Origin: HXMU1420-2 sp040830545
GTDB taxonomy: Bacteria; Pseudomonadota; Alphaproteobacteria; Rhodobacterales; Rhodobacteraceae
Reading direction: 5' to 3'
NCBI GenBank assembly: GCA_040830545.1
Contig: JBFOMB010000211.1
Location: 1-34,450 of the forward strand
DNA: 34,450 bases
The notes under the pieces: model-generated
Databases searched by the model: none
The model's input: only the letters and a program-made list of their open reading frames with translations
Told to the model about the DNA's origin: nothing
Made by a program: the position numbers and the translations under genes
In this document: positions 7,925-15,646 of the stretch, piece after piece
Numbering within the stretch: position 1 is the stretch's first letter
Layout of the letters: each line of letters begins with the position of its first letter

Positions 7925-8001
7925 ATTGAGCGTTAGGATTTTGTCAGGCGCATTGGTTGCGACGAAGTATTTCTGCTCGGCTCCTACGGAGTTTTGGATT
8001 G

Positions 8002-8070
8002 CCCGCTAAACTGTAGCGCTTTGTAGGGCGGCGTTACAAAGCTCACGGAGCACAGCACACAGTTTGCGGG
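8002..8070. other. Nested inverted repeats, possible structured RNA or terminator
   Basis: The outer arms are 8002-8013 (CCCGCTAAACTG) and 8060-8070 (CAGTTTGCGGG), complementary over eleven pairs with one bulged T. The inner arms GCTTTGTA (8018-8025) and TACAAAGC (8035-8042) pair perfectly around a nine-base GC-rich loop. The stretch lies in the roughly 200-base gap between the convergent methyltransferase and ribD. No T tract follows on either strand. Confidence 0.45.
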
Positions 8071-8123
8071 TGGGTTCGATCTACACTCGGACTTTTTCAA
8101 ATTCAGAAGAAAGGGTCACGGGC

Positions 8124-9233
8124 CTAAAGCAAACGGCGGGTTTTCCGTCGCCAGACATGCAGGATGTCCGGCCCGATGGCACGGGATGACGCCAGCCGAA
8201 ATCGGGGTGCCTCCTCCAACCGCCCCAGACCCATCGCGCCGATGGACGGCATGCCCTCGGCCCCGATCACCAGACCCGCGCTGAACCCGATCAACTCGTC
8301 CACCAGGTCAGAGGCCAGCAGGGATGCGGCCAATGCGCTGCCCCCTTCGCAGAAAACGCGAGTCAGGCCCGCAGACCCCAGTTGTGTCAGCACGTCCAGC
8401 GGGTCCAACTGCACCCCCCGCGTGTCGCATTCTAGCAGCCTCGCGCCAAGGCCTGTCCACGCCGCCTTGCGCTCTGTATCCGCGTCGTGACCACAGCACA
8501 GCCACACCGGTACCTCCTGCGCGCTGCGGGCCAATTGCCCCAGCAACGGCAGGTCCAACCTGCGGGACACAACCACGCGGACAGGCTGATGATCCACACC
8601 CAGCCCCCGCACGTTCAGTGACGGATCATCCGCCCGTGCTGTGCCTGCGCCAACCATCACCGCATCATGGGTGGCGCGCATGGCATGCACCACGCGCCGC
8701 GCCTCAGGGCCGGTGATCCACTGGCTTTCACCCGTGGCCGTGGCAATCCGCCCATCGAATGACGAGGCCAGTTTCAGCGTCACGAAGGGCCGACCATGTT
8801 CCGTGCGCAGGAAAAACCCGGCCAGATCATGCGCAGCCTCTTCGGCCATCACGCCGGTTGTGACCTCGATCCCCGCCGCTTGCAGCTTGGCAAAGCCCTG
8901 ACCAGCCACGCGGGGATCGGTATCTTCAATTGCTGCAACAACACGCGCCACACCCGCATCAATCAACGCCTCGGCACAGGGTGGGGTTTTGCCATGGTGG
9001 GAACAGGGCTCCAGCGTGACATAGGCCGTCGCCCCGCGCGAGGCTTCGCCCGCCCGGTCCAGCGCCTCGCGTTCGGCGTGCGGACGTCCACCCGGCTGCG
9101 TCCAGCCGCGCCCTGCCACGCGCCCGTCCTTGACGATCACGCAGCCCACAGCCGGATTTGGCCAGCAGCGTCCCTGTCCGCGTCGGCCAAGGCTGAGCGC
9201 CATGGCCATATAGCGGCGGTCGAGCGCGCTCAC
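8124..9233 (-). CDS. ribD: Bifunctional riboflavin biosynthesis deaminase/reductase RibD
   Basis: Performs steps two and three of riboflavin synthesis: deamination of the diaminopyrimidine and NADPH-dependent reduction of the ribosyl side chain. The N-terminal cytidine-deaminase-like domain (residues 1-145) has the zinc motif HAEREAL near 53 and PCSHHGKTPPC near 77-87. The C-terminal RibD_C reductase domain (about 150-365) shows LKLASSFDGRIAT, SQWITG and the FCEGGSALAASLL motif. Length of 369 aa is normal. It starts with GTG overlapping the nrdR stop (GTGA), so nrdR and ribD are translationally coupled, an arrangement common in Proteobacteria. Ends in ARRKTRRLL-like basic tail. Confidence 0.96.
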   Translation of the reverse strand: MSALDRRYMAMALSLGRRGQGRCWPNPAVGCVIVKDGRVAGRGWTQPGGRPHAEREALDRAGEASRGATAYVTLEPCSHHGKTPPCAEALIDAGVARVVAAIEDTDPRVAGQGFAKLQAAGIEVTTGVMAEEAAHDLAGFFLRTEHGRPFVTLKLASSFDGRIATATGESQWITGPEARRVVHAMRATHDAVMVGAGTARADDPSLNVRGLGVDHQPVRVVVSRRLDLPLLGQLARSAQEVPVWLCCGHDADTERKAAWTGLGARLLECDTRGVQLDPLDVLTQLGSAGLTRVFCEGGSALAASLLASDLVDELIGFSAGLVIGAEGMPSIGAMGLGRLEEAPRFRLASSRAIGPDILHVWRRKTRRLL

Positions 9234-9697
9234 TCGTTGTCGGTGGATTGAGGCCTGAGTTCGTGGACAAAATCCTCGAAATCATCAGCGGCCTGGAAGT
9301 TCTTGTACACGCTGGCAAAGCGCACATAGGCCACGGTGTCGATCCGGGCCAGTGCCTCCATAACGATTTCACCAATCTGGTTGGACTGGATGTCGGTTTC
9401 ACCCATGCTTTCCAGCCGCCGCACAATGCCCGAAATCATCTGGTCGATGCGTTCCGGTTCAATCGGGCGTTTCTGCATCGAAATGCGGATCGACCGCTCC
9501 AGCTTGTCCCGGTCGAAATCTTCGCGCCGTCCGTTGGTTTTGATCACCACCAGATCGCGCAGCTGCACCCGTTCATAGGTCGTGAAACGCCCGCCGCAGG
9601 CCGGGCAGAACCGGCGTCGCCGGATGGCCACGTGATCCTCGGCCGGACGGCTGTCTTTCACCTGTGTGTCGATATTTCCGCAAAACGGGCACCGCAT
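9230..9697 (-). CDS. nrdR: Transcriptional repressor NrdR
   Basis: ATP/dATP-sensing repressor of ribonucleotide reductase genes. The 155-aa product starts with MRCPFCG and has the zinc ribbon CPFC near residue 3 and CPAC near 31-34. The ATP-cone domain follows (VVIKTNGRREDFDRDKL, then a helical bundle through IDTVAYVRFASVYKNF near 130). An upstream in-frame extension exists, but the conserved Met is used by all family members, so start 9697 is chosen. It is first in the nrdR-ribD operon. A perfect DnaA-type 9-mer lies about 55 bases upstream. Identification is firm. Confidence 0.97.
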   Translation of the reverse strand: MRCPFCGNIDTQVKDSRPAEDHVAIRRRRFCPACGGRFTTYERVQLRDLVVIKTNGRREDFDRDKLERSIRISMQKRPIEPERIDQMISGIVRRLESMGETDIQSNQIGEIVMEALARIDTVAYVRFASVYKNFQAADDFEDFVHELRPQSTDNE

Positions 9698-9750
9698 TGG
9701 CCGTTTCCCCTCGTTCAGTTCCGCCTCTTGTTGTGGACGCTCCGGCCCAC

Positions 9751-9759
9751 TTATCCACA
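9751..9759. promoter_or_regulatory. Perfect DnaA-box 9-mer upstream of nrdR
   Basis: TTATCCACA at 9751-9759 equals the classical high-affinity DnaA box. A weaker look-alike in the opposite sense (TGTGGACGC) lies about 12 bases away near 9732-9740. The pair sits in the leader region of nrdR. Binding is a prediction; a single perfect 9-mer may occur by chance. Confidence 0.4.
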
Positions 9760-9850
9760 AGTATAGGGCAGCCGCTAGGGTTTGGGTAGTGCAGAATTGT
9801 AGCCGCTAGATAGGCGCTTGGTTGCCTTCGGCATTGGTTTCAGGCGGGTT

Positions 9851-11839
9851 TCAACGCCAAAGATGCGCCCATGTGGCAAACGCGCCTTGCAGTTTTGCAA
9901 GGCTGCGATTGGCAAGCCCTGCACGGGGCAGGCTGCCGCTGGCCAGCCGGTCCACGGCAACCTCGACCGGGCACGGCAGGCCGGTGACCGGATCAAAGTA
10001 GCGCGGATAGTCGATCAGTGTCGCATGCACCAGCCCGGCAAGCGTTGGCTGTGCCTGACGCCGCGCGGGCACGTCGCCCAGATCCGCCGTCAGCCCCCAT
10101 CCGGCATAAAACGGCGCGCCCAGCGTTGTGACGCCGACGCCCCGCAACAGCGCCTCGAACCCCAGGGCCGATGTCATGGTCCAAACCTCTTGTACTTGTC
10201 CCAACAATCCCGCCGGGTCTGCTCGGTCCGCCACAAGGTCGGCCAGCCCGTTGGCGTCGATGGCACCGGGGCGCAGCCCGGCCTCCACGTCCGGATGGGG
10301 TTTGTAGATCAGGATCGCGTTGGGCCGCGCAGTGCGGGCCGCGCGCAAGAGGTCCAGATTGGTGCGGACGGTGCTGGTGCCCTTGCGGATGGACGCATCA
10401 TCTTCCACCTGTCCCGGGACCAGAACCTTGTGTCCCGGCGGCAGGTCGGGCGCGTCCTGCGCCAGATTGTACTTGCTGAGACGCAGGCGCACGATGGCGT
10501 TGATCAGGGCTTCAGCTCTTTGTTGCTGATCCGGCCGCAGTTTTGCGCGTTGCGTGATCCAAGCCTCCAACCGCGAGGGACGGGATGGGTCGTAGTAGAT
10601 GCCCAGATCATCGGTCACCAGCGACAGGGGCGGGATCAGGTCCGCGCCCAACCCGCGCGAACGCAGGAATCCGTCTTCGACACGGACAGCATCGCCGTGC
10701 TCTGCCGTGGCCTTGCCTGCCCAGACCATGTTCCGCCGTGGTGGCGCACCGCGCGTGTCCTGAAAATTCACCCCGCCATGGGCCCCAAAGAACTGCTGCA
10801 ACGGCCGCCGTTTCCACAGCCGCATACCGCTTGCGGTCCAGCCGTGACGATCTTCCCGCCAGGCACGTGCGCGCGCCTCCAACGTGTCGATCACGCGCGG
10901 CAGGTCGCATAGCTGATCCTCATAGGGATCGTACCAGACGGGATATTCCATCATTGCGCCGACAAACAATTGCGCGCGCGTCAGTTGGCGTTCCCGGCGA
11001 GGCACGGGCGTATAATCCTCGCTGAGGCCCCAGCCGACATAGAAGGGCTGACCGAACACATGTGGACGATGACCGGCCAGAATGGCCTCGAACCCCAGTT
11101 GCGAGGACACAGTGTAAACCGCAAGCGCGCCCTCCAGCAGATGCCAAGGGCTGACCGCATCGGTGCAAAGCGAAACGCGATTGGTTTCATCCTCGGGTGA
11201 GAAATAGCCCGGCCTGTGACCCAGACGGGTTTCCGGATGTGTCTTAATAAGGACACGCGCGCCCGGATGGTCCTCTTGCGCGCGGATCAGCATATCCAGA
11301 AAGGTCGCACGATCCGCACCACTTGCCGTGACCGAGGCATCGCCGCGCGTCTGATCGACCACCAGAACATAACCCGGCGGTGGGGCAGGGATTGCCGGGT
11401 CAACCGCCGCGTATTTCGTCAGGTGGGCATCCTGAATCCGCGCAATCGAGGCCCGCGCGGTCGCCATCTGCGCCGCATCATCCAGCGGTGCGGTCGCTAA
11501 AAACGTTTCCAGGTCCGAGGGTGTACGGCCATCAAAATGCACACCGGTCCGGTCCAGATGCAGGCCTATAGGCGGTTCGCCGGATCGCCCCGGCAGGAGC
11601 GAGCGCAAAAACGCATCCTCCACCCGCAACAACGGCGCATCGTAGCGTTCGGCGATGGCACGGCCCCGGTGTGCGGTCGGGCTGTTGCCCCAGATCGCCA
11701 CGCGGTCGCCTTCACGCGGCAGGCCAAGCGTAACGGAATAGCCGCTGAGGTGCAGAATACGGCGCAGACGTTTCTGAGTCAGAAATCCGCCATTGTAGAC
11801 CCGCAGCCGCTCGGGCGGATGGCTCTCGCCCGAGCGCAT
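9851..11839 (-). CDS. kpsC: Capsule polysaccharide Kdo-linker glycosyltransferase KpsC
   Basis: Cytoplasmic enzyme that, with KpsS, builds the beta-Kdo linker on a lipid acceptor for ABC-dependent capsule export. The 662 residues contain two homologous Kdo-transferase halves. The first half has KTHPE near 199-203 and SSQLGFEAILAG...QPFYVGWGLS near 245-272. The second half has YKPHPD near 512-517 and TSALGFEALLRG...APFYAGWGLT near 556-583. Paired RVEDAFLRS / RVEDGFLRS segments (72-80 and 386-393) confirm the internal duplication. Start at Met 11839 is chosen because the upstream extension is not family-like and only five bases separate it from the wza stop. It is last in the kpsS-wza-kpsC operon. 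Confidence 0.93.
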   Translation of the reverse strand: MRSGESHPPERLRVYNGGFLTQKRLRRILHLSGYSVTLGLPREGDRVAIWGNSPTAHRGRAIAERYDAPLLRVEDAFLRSLLPGRSGEPPIGLHLDRTGVHFDGRTPSDLETFLATAPLDDAAQMATARASIARIQDAHLTKYAAVDPAIPAPPPGYVLVVDQTRGDASVTASGADRATFLDMLIRAQEDHPGARVLIKTHPETRLGHRPGYFSPEDETNRVSLCTDAVSPWHLLEGALAVYTVSSQLGFEAILAGHRPHVFGQPFYVGWGLSEDYTPVPRRERQLTRAQLFVGAMMEYPVWYDPYEDQLCDLPRVIDTLEARARAWREDRHGWTASGMRLWKRRPLQQFFGAHGGVNFQDTRGAPPRRNMVWAGKATAEHGDAVRVEDGFLRSRGLGADLIPPLSLVTDDLGIYYDPSRPSRLEAWITQRAKLRPDQQQRAEALINAIVRLRLSKYNLAQDAPDLPPGHKVLVPGQVEDDASIRKGTSTVRTNLDLLRAARTARPNAILIYKPHPDVEAGLRPGAIDANGLADLVADRADPAGLLGQVQEVWTMTSALGFEALLRGVGVTTLGAPFYAGWGLTADLGDVPARRQAQPTLAGLVHATLIDYPRYFDPVTGLPCPVEVAVDRLASGSLPRAGLANRSLAKLQGAFATWAHLWR

Positions 11840-11844
11840 GTCAT

Positions 11845-12978
11845 TTACTGACCGAATAGGGTCTGTACGTTGGCCAGCGGGGTCAGGCCGCCGACGACCA
11901 GCGAGATGGTCTTGGACCATTGCGCGTAGGGCGCTTCGGTTACATAGAGCGTATCACCGTCCCGGATCACAAAATCCCGCGCCATGAACAGGCCGTTAGG
12001 TTCGGTCAGGTTCAGCACGTAGACCATGCGCTGCGCGCCCTCCAGGTCGGTTCGGCCAAGCACCTGACCGGCGATTTCCTGCGGCTCGTTGCGCATGATG
12101 AACACACCGGTCGGGTCGGATGCGGTAGAGATCAGGCCGCCGACCTGTGCAATCGCTTCCAGCGCGCTCAGGTCCTGGCTTTCAAACGGCACGCGCGCCT
12201 GGGCGGAGGTCGCGCCGAGCGCGGTAAAGGTCCGCGTGTCGCCCTCGATCAGGATCTGGTCACCGGCCCGCAATGCGATGTCCAGTTCCGGATGGTCATA
12301 GAGGTCCTGGAACCAGATTTGCCCCTTTTTGCTGCCGCGAGTCACGATGACCTGGGCGATTTCGGGTTCAATGGTCACGCCGCCCGCATTGGCCAGCATC
12401 GCGCCCAGCGTCCGTGTCGGGCGCTCGATCGGATAGACGCCCTGCGCGCCCACGGCCCCGACCAGCGACACGGTTGAACCATCCCCGGCCAAGCGGCTGA
12501 CCTGCACTTGCGGGTCAGGGGTCTGTTCTTCGAGTTCTTTGGTGATCAGTTCGCGCAACTGGTTCGGAGTGTTGCCTGCGGCCCTAACCCGGCCTGCGTA
12601 AGGCACAAAGATAAAGCCGGAACTGTCGACCTGTACTTCTTCCAATTGCGTTGCGTTGATGCCTTCGCTCGCCAGCAGGCCATCATCCACGTTTTCCCAG
12701 ATGGTCAGGCCCAGACTGTCGCCCGGTCGGATCGTGTCCGAGGTAAGAGGGGATGCGTTTCGGAAGTCGTCGGAAAAACCGAGTGCGGGTACAACGGCGG
12801 TGGCGCGTGTGACACGGTCATTGACCGAGACCACGTATGCATCACCTTCGCGCTGGACCGAGCCGGCAAAGATCTGACGTTTGTTCGGGCCCACCTGCGG
12901 CAACCCACAGGAGGCCAAAACCGATATGGCACTAACCAGCGCGATGGGCTTAACCCACCGGACAATAAGGGAATTCAC
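11845..12978 (-). CDS. Wza/KpsD-type polysaccharide export outer-membrane lipoprotein
   Basis: Predicted outer-membrane channel or periplasmic partner for capsule export, 377 aa. The signal peptide ends in a lipobox (SVLASC-G) with lipidated Cys24. A Poly_export domain follows around residues 75-170 (IRPGDSLGLTIWENV, FVPYAGRVRAAG). Two SLBB-like repeats come next (VSLVGAVGAQGVYPI near 170 and FTALGATSAQARVPF near 250). A hydrophobic C-terminal segment near 345-370 may form the membrane-crossing helix seen in Wza. The start is GTG at 12978, with GAGGAG eight bases upstream lying inside a long inverted repeat (see 12987-13065). It is the middle gene of the capsule operon. Confidence 0.9.
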   Translation of the reverse strand: MNSLIVRWVKPIALVSAISVLASCGLPQVGPNKRQIFAGSVQREGDAYVVSVNDRVTRATAVVPALGFSDDFRNASPLTSDTIRPGDSLGLTIWENVDDGLLASEGINATQLEEVQVDSSGFIFVPYAGRVRAAGNTPNQLRELITKELEEQTPDPQVQVSRLAGDGSTVSLVGAVGAQGVYPIERPTRTLGAMLANAGGVTIEPEIAQVIVTRGSKKGQIWFQDLYDHPELDIALRAGDQILIEGDTRTFTALGATSAQARVPFESQDLSALEAIAQVGGLISTASDPTGVFIMRNEPQEIAGQVLGRTDLEGAQRMVYVLNLTEPNGLFMARDFVIRDGDTLYVTEAPYAQWSKTISLVVGGLTPLANVQTLFGQ

Positions 12979-12986
12979 TGCTCGGT

Positions 12987-13065
12987 CTCCTCGACCTGTA
13001 TTGTTCTGCCTCAGCTTTTTTCGCCAAACTATCGGAATCCGGCCAAAAAATCCAGTGTCGAGGAG
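12987..13065 (-). promoter_or_regulatory. Intercistronic hairpin that would hide the wza ribosome site
   Basis: On the minus-strand transcript, CTCCTCGAC just after the kpsS stop (plus 13057-13065) is perfectly complementary to GTCGAGGAG (plus 12987-12995), which contains the Shine-Dalgarno of wza. Between them a second stem forms from plus 13041-13050 and 13016-13025 (six A-T pairs, one mismatch, three G-C pairs). Nearly the whole intercistronic gap folds. Sequestration of the ribosome site is inferred. Confidence 0.5.
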
Positions 13066-13071
13066 GTGGGG

Positions 13072-14364
13072 TCAGCTGACGGCGCGCAACTGTTGCCGCG
13101 GGGCCGCTGTGCCGGATTTCAGCGCGTCATACGGATCTTCGTCTGACAGCATCATGTCGACCACCTGACGCAGCAGTTGGCGACGGCCCCGGGACGAATA
13201 GAAGCCACCTGGTAACTGGCTGGTTTCCAACAGGAAACGACGGAAATCGCGATAGGCCTTGTTGTCCGGTCGGCTGGCCCCGGTGAAGAAGTCGCTGAGC
13301 GCCTGGGTCGAGACAAATTCAGGTTTTGCGTACACCGCCTTGCCAAACACCTTGAGCGGGATGCCGCGCCACAGGACCTGTTGACCGGCGGTTGAATTTA
13401 CCGTGACCGCGCTGCGGGCGTCGTTCAGCAGTTTGGCCAGTTTCCCCCCGCGCACGTAATGGACACGGTGGCTGATCCCGTGTTGCCGGGCAAGGCGACG
13501 CACTTCGCGCCGGATCGGAACGCGACCGTCTTCCAGCGGATGCGCCTTGACCACCAGATGATGGTGTTGCGGCGCGCCGGTGGCAAAGCCTTCCATGATC
13601 TCCGCCAGGAAGTCGGTCATCGTGTCAAAGGGGGAATGCATCTGAAACGCACTGTCATGTTCCAGTTGCAGCAGCGCCAGATGATAGGGAAACCCGCCAT
13701 TGCGAATGCGGGCGGTGGCGATCCAGCGGTCCAGGGCGTGAGTCGGGAGCAGCAGCAGGCGCTGCAGGTACAGCTTGAATTCGTTGGCAACGCTCAGGGC
13801 CCGGTGCGGGCGAAAGTTCCGGTAGTCGCCGTTCCGGAACAGGACGAACCAATGATAGAGCGCACCGTAGAACATGTGCTGGCGCATGTCGCCCCAATGA
13901 CCGGGGGGCAGCGGGGCCTCCATGTCGGATTGGGCGAGGGCGGTTTGCATCTCGTTGATGGTCATGTCCATCAGACGGGAATTGCCGTTTGATCCACCGC
14001 GCTCATAGGTAACCCAATACGGGCGCATGTAACCTTCTTCGAAGACATGCACACGCAGGCCCAGGCGACGCGCCTCTTCCACGGCTGTGGCATGGATCGG
14101 GCGGGTGTCACCATAAAGCACGATATCCGTGACCCGGCGCGTATCAACCATGCGCAGGAACGACTCCCGCCAGTCTTCTGGTGTGCCGCGGTAAGGCAGA
14201 TAGGATTGTGTGTGAAACCAGAAGGCCCGGTCGCCCGCATTGAACCCGACGCGCCACACGGTGCAGCCCGCCGCGCGCAGCATTTTTCCCAAGCTGTGGA
14301 AATACGGACCATGTGGGCCCTGAAGAAACAGGAAAACGCGCGATTTCGTCGACGGGAGCGGCAT
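13072..14364 (-). CDS. kpsS: Capsule polysaccharide Kdo transferase KpsS
   Basis: Partner of KpsC in making the Kdo linker on the capsule lipid anchor, 430 aa, cytoplasmic. It begins with FLFLQGPHGPYFHSLGKML, the typical KpsS opening. VFEEGYMRPYWVTYE near residue 125 and the donor-site blocks VVKAHPLEDGR near 277 and VNSTAGQQVLWRGIPLKVFG near 325-345 follow. Start 14364 has AAAGGA at good spacing; a longer in-frame extension lacks family residues. It is first in the capsule operon and diverges from ribE across about 155 bases. No kpsM, kpsT or kpsE transporter genes are in the window, so they must lie elsewhere. Confidence 0.91.
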   Translation of the reverse strand: MPLPSTKSRVFLFLQGPHGPYFHSLGKMLRAAGCTVWRVGFNAGDRAFWFHTQSYLPYRGTPEDWRESFLRMVDTRRVTDIVLYGDTRPIHATAVEEARRLGLRVHVFEEGYMRPYWVTYERGGSNGNSRLMDMTINEMQTALAQSDMEAPLPPGHWGDMRQHMFYGALYHWFVLFRNGDYRNFRPHRALSVANEFKLYLQRLLLLPTHALDRWIATARIRNGGFPYHLALLQLEHDSAFQMHSPFDTMTDFLAEIMEGFATGAPQHHHLVVKAHPLEDGRVPIRREVRRLARQHGISHRVHYVRGGKLAKLLNDARSAVTVNSTAGQQVLWRGIPLKVFGKAVYAKPEFVSTQALSDFFTGASRPDNKAYRDFRRFLLETSQLPGGFYSSRGRRQLLRQVVDMMLSDEDPYDALKSGTAAPRQQLRAVS

Positions 14365-14463
14365 ATTTGTCCTTTTGCGCCAAATGCTCAACAATCCGGT
14401 CCCTAGCAGGTCGATCCGGCGAAACTATGGCGACGACATGGCACTGACGCAAGTCGCACCACT

Positions 14464-14492
14464 TGTCCCCAAGCTAGGGGCGATTTAGGTTG
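14464..14492 (+). promoter_or_regulatory. Possible sigma-70 promoter for ribE
   Basis: TTGTCC (14464-14469), a 17-base spacer and TAGGTT (14487-14492) lie 28 bases before the ribE ATG. Matches to consensus are four of six and three to four of six. A TGAGGA ribosome site follows at about 14508-14513. The region diverges from kpsS. Weak prediction. Confidence 0.3.
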
Positions 14493-14519
14493 GACACTAG
14501 TCACAAATGAGGAAACAAC

Positions 14520-15113
14520 ATGTTTACGGGCATCATCACCGATATTGGCACCGTTGCGTCGCTGGAACAAAGGGGCGATCTGCGGGCGCGGATCACCACC
14601 GGTTACGACACCGCGTCGATTGACATGGGGGCGTCAATTGCGTGCGACGGGGTGTGCCTGACGGTTGTGGCGCTGGGGCCGGACTGGTTCGACGTGGATA
14701 TCAGCGCCGAGACGGTCGAGAAGACCAATATCGGGCGCAATGGCTGGGCGTCGGGTCGGCGGATCAACCTGGAACGCGCGTTGCGGGTCGGGGACGAGTT
14801 GGGCGGTCACATCGTGTCGGGGCATGTGGATGGCGTGGCCGAGTTGATTTCGTTGACCGATGAGGGGGACAGCACGCGGCTGAAGTTCCGCGCGCCCGGC
14901 GATCTGGCGCGGTTTATTGCGCCCAAAGGCTCGGTTGCGTTGAACGGCACGTCCCTGACGGTGAACGAGGTGGAGGGTGATGTATTCGGCATCAACCTGA
15001 TCCCGCACACCAAGGAAGTGACAACCTGGGGTGATGTGGTCGAGGGTGATGCGATCAACCTGGAGATCGATACGCTGGCACGCTACGTGGCACGTCTGGC
15101 CGAAACTGGGTAA
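14520..15113 (+). CDS. ribE: Riboflavin synthase, alpha subunit
   Basis: Catalyses dismutation of two 6,7-dimethyl-8-ribityllumazine molecules to riboflavin. The 197 residues contain two tandem lumazine-binding barrels. The first starts MFTGIITDIGTV and has ACDGVCLTV near 41-49. The second has GHIVSGHVDGVAEL near 98-111 and ALNGTSLTVNEV near 139-150. The C-terminal helix TLARYVARL closes the trimer interface. Length is usual. It is separated from ribD by the capsule operon on the opposite strand, although the two enzymes work in one pathway. Ribosome site GAGGA is well placed. ribB and ribH are not present here. Confidence 0.96.
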   Translation: MFTGIITDIGTVASLEQRGDLRARITTGYDTASIDMGASIACDGVCLTVVALGPDWFDVDISAETVEKTNIGRNGWASGRRINLERALRVGDELGGHIVSGHVDGVAELISLTDEGDSTRLKFRAPGDLARFIAPKGSVALNGTSLTVNEVEGDVFGINLIPHTKEVTTWGDVVEGDAINLEIDTLARYVARLAETG

Positions 15114-15135
15114 CTTGCCCGAGTTTTCTGAATGT

Positions 15136-15231
15136 GTGCGCTGACGCGCACGCATGTATCTCTTCGAAAACCCTCCGGGTTTTCTCCTCGGGTGTGAGGG
15201 TTCTGTGAACCCTCACGTTTCGAGTATTTTT
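15136..15231. terminator. Three consecutive hairpins between convergent ribE and MAPEG genes
   Basis: Stem 1: GTGCGC (15136-15141) with GCGCAC (15146-15151). Stem 2: GAAAACCC (15166-15173) with GGGTTTTC (15177-15184). Stem 3: GTGAGGGTTC (15194-15203) with GAACCCTCAC (15207-15216), followed by TTT and a later five-T run at 15227-15231. All three stems are perfect. Stem 3 with its T-rich tail is a good plus-strand terminator for ribE, and stems 2-3 can also stop minus-strand transcription of the MAPEG gene. Confidence 0.7.
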
Positions 15232-15244
15232 GCAAAGATGAAGA

Positions 15245-15646
15245 TCACGCCACGAGTATCTGCCAGCCGATGGCCAGGCTGCAGAGCCAGCTGAGGCTGA
15301 AGAGAATTGGGCGGACGGGCATTTTTGCGAGGCCGGAAATCATTCCGACCGCATGCAGGAGCCGCAGCCAGAAGAAGGCGGAAGCTGCAATGACTGTGAC
15401 CGGCGTTGAAACCTCCAGAGAATGGGCCAGGAGAACCAGCGCGGCAAAGGGCATTGCGGTTTCCAGCATGTTCAGATGCGCGCGGTGCGCCCTGTGGACC
15501 CAATCGGGCAGGGCGGAAAGGTCCGGCGGGCGCTGGAAGGGGTCCCCGACGATTTCGGCCTGCGTGTTGATGCCAACGATGTAAGGAATCCAAAGCGACG
15601 CGGCCAGCATCAAGGTGAGAGTCAGGTAGACAAGTTCGGTGCTCAT
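15245..15646 (-). CDS. MAPEG family membrane protein
   Basis: Small integral membrane protein of the MAPEG superfamily (eicosanoid/glutathione-type), 133 aa. Four hydrophobic helices are visible, near residues 5-25, 55-80, 82-100 and 108-130. The signature sits in RAHRAHLNMLETAMPFAALVL near 50-70, with Arg, His, Asn and Glu as in glutathione-binding members. Start 15646 is preceded by AGGAGAAGGA and overlaps the stop of the ArsR-SRPBCC gene by four bases, so the two genes are co-translated. Bacterial MAPEG substrates are mostly unknown. Confidence 0.9.
   Translation of the reverse strand: MSTELVYLTLTLMLAASLWIPYIVGINTQAEIVGDPFQRPPDLSALPDWVHRAHRAHLNMLETAMPFAALVLLAHSLEVSTPVTVIAASAFFWLRLLHAVGMISGLAKMPVRPILFSLSWLCSLAIGWQILVA

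Noticed and set aside
14401..14479. CCCTAGC and GCTAGGG as a regulatory stem or FMN riboswitch before ribE
   Set aside because: The arms are only seven bases with a 65-base gap, and the leader is too short and lacks the conserved FMN-element pattern.
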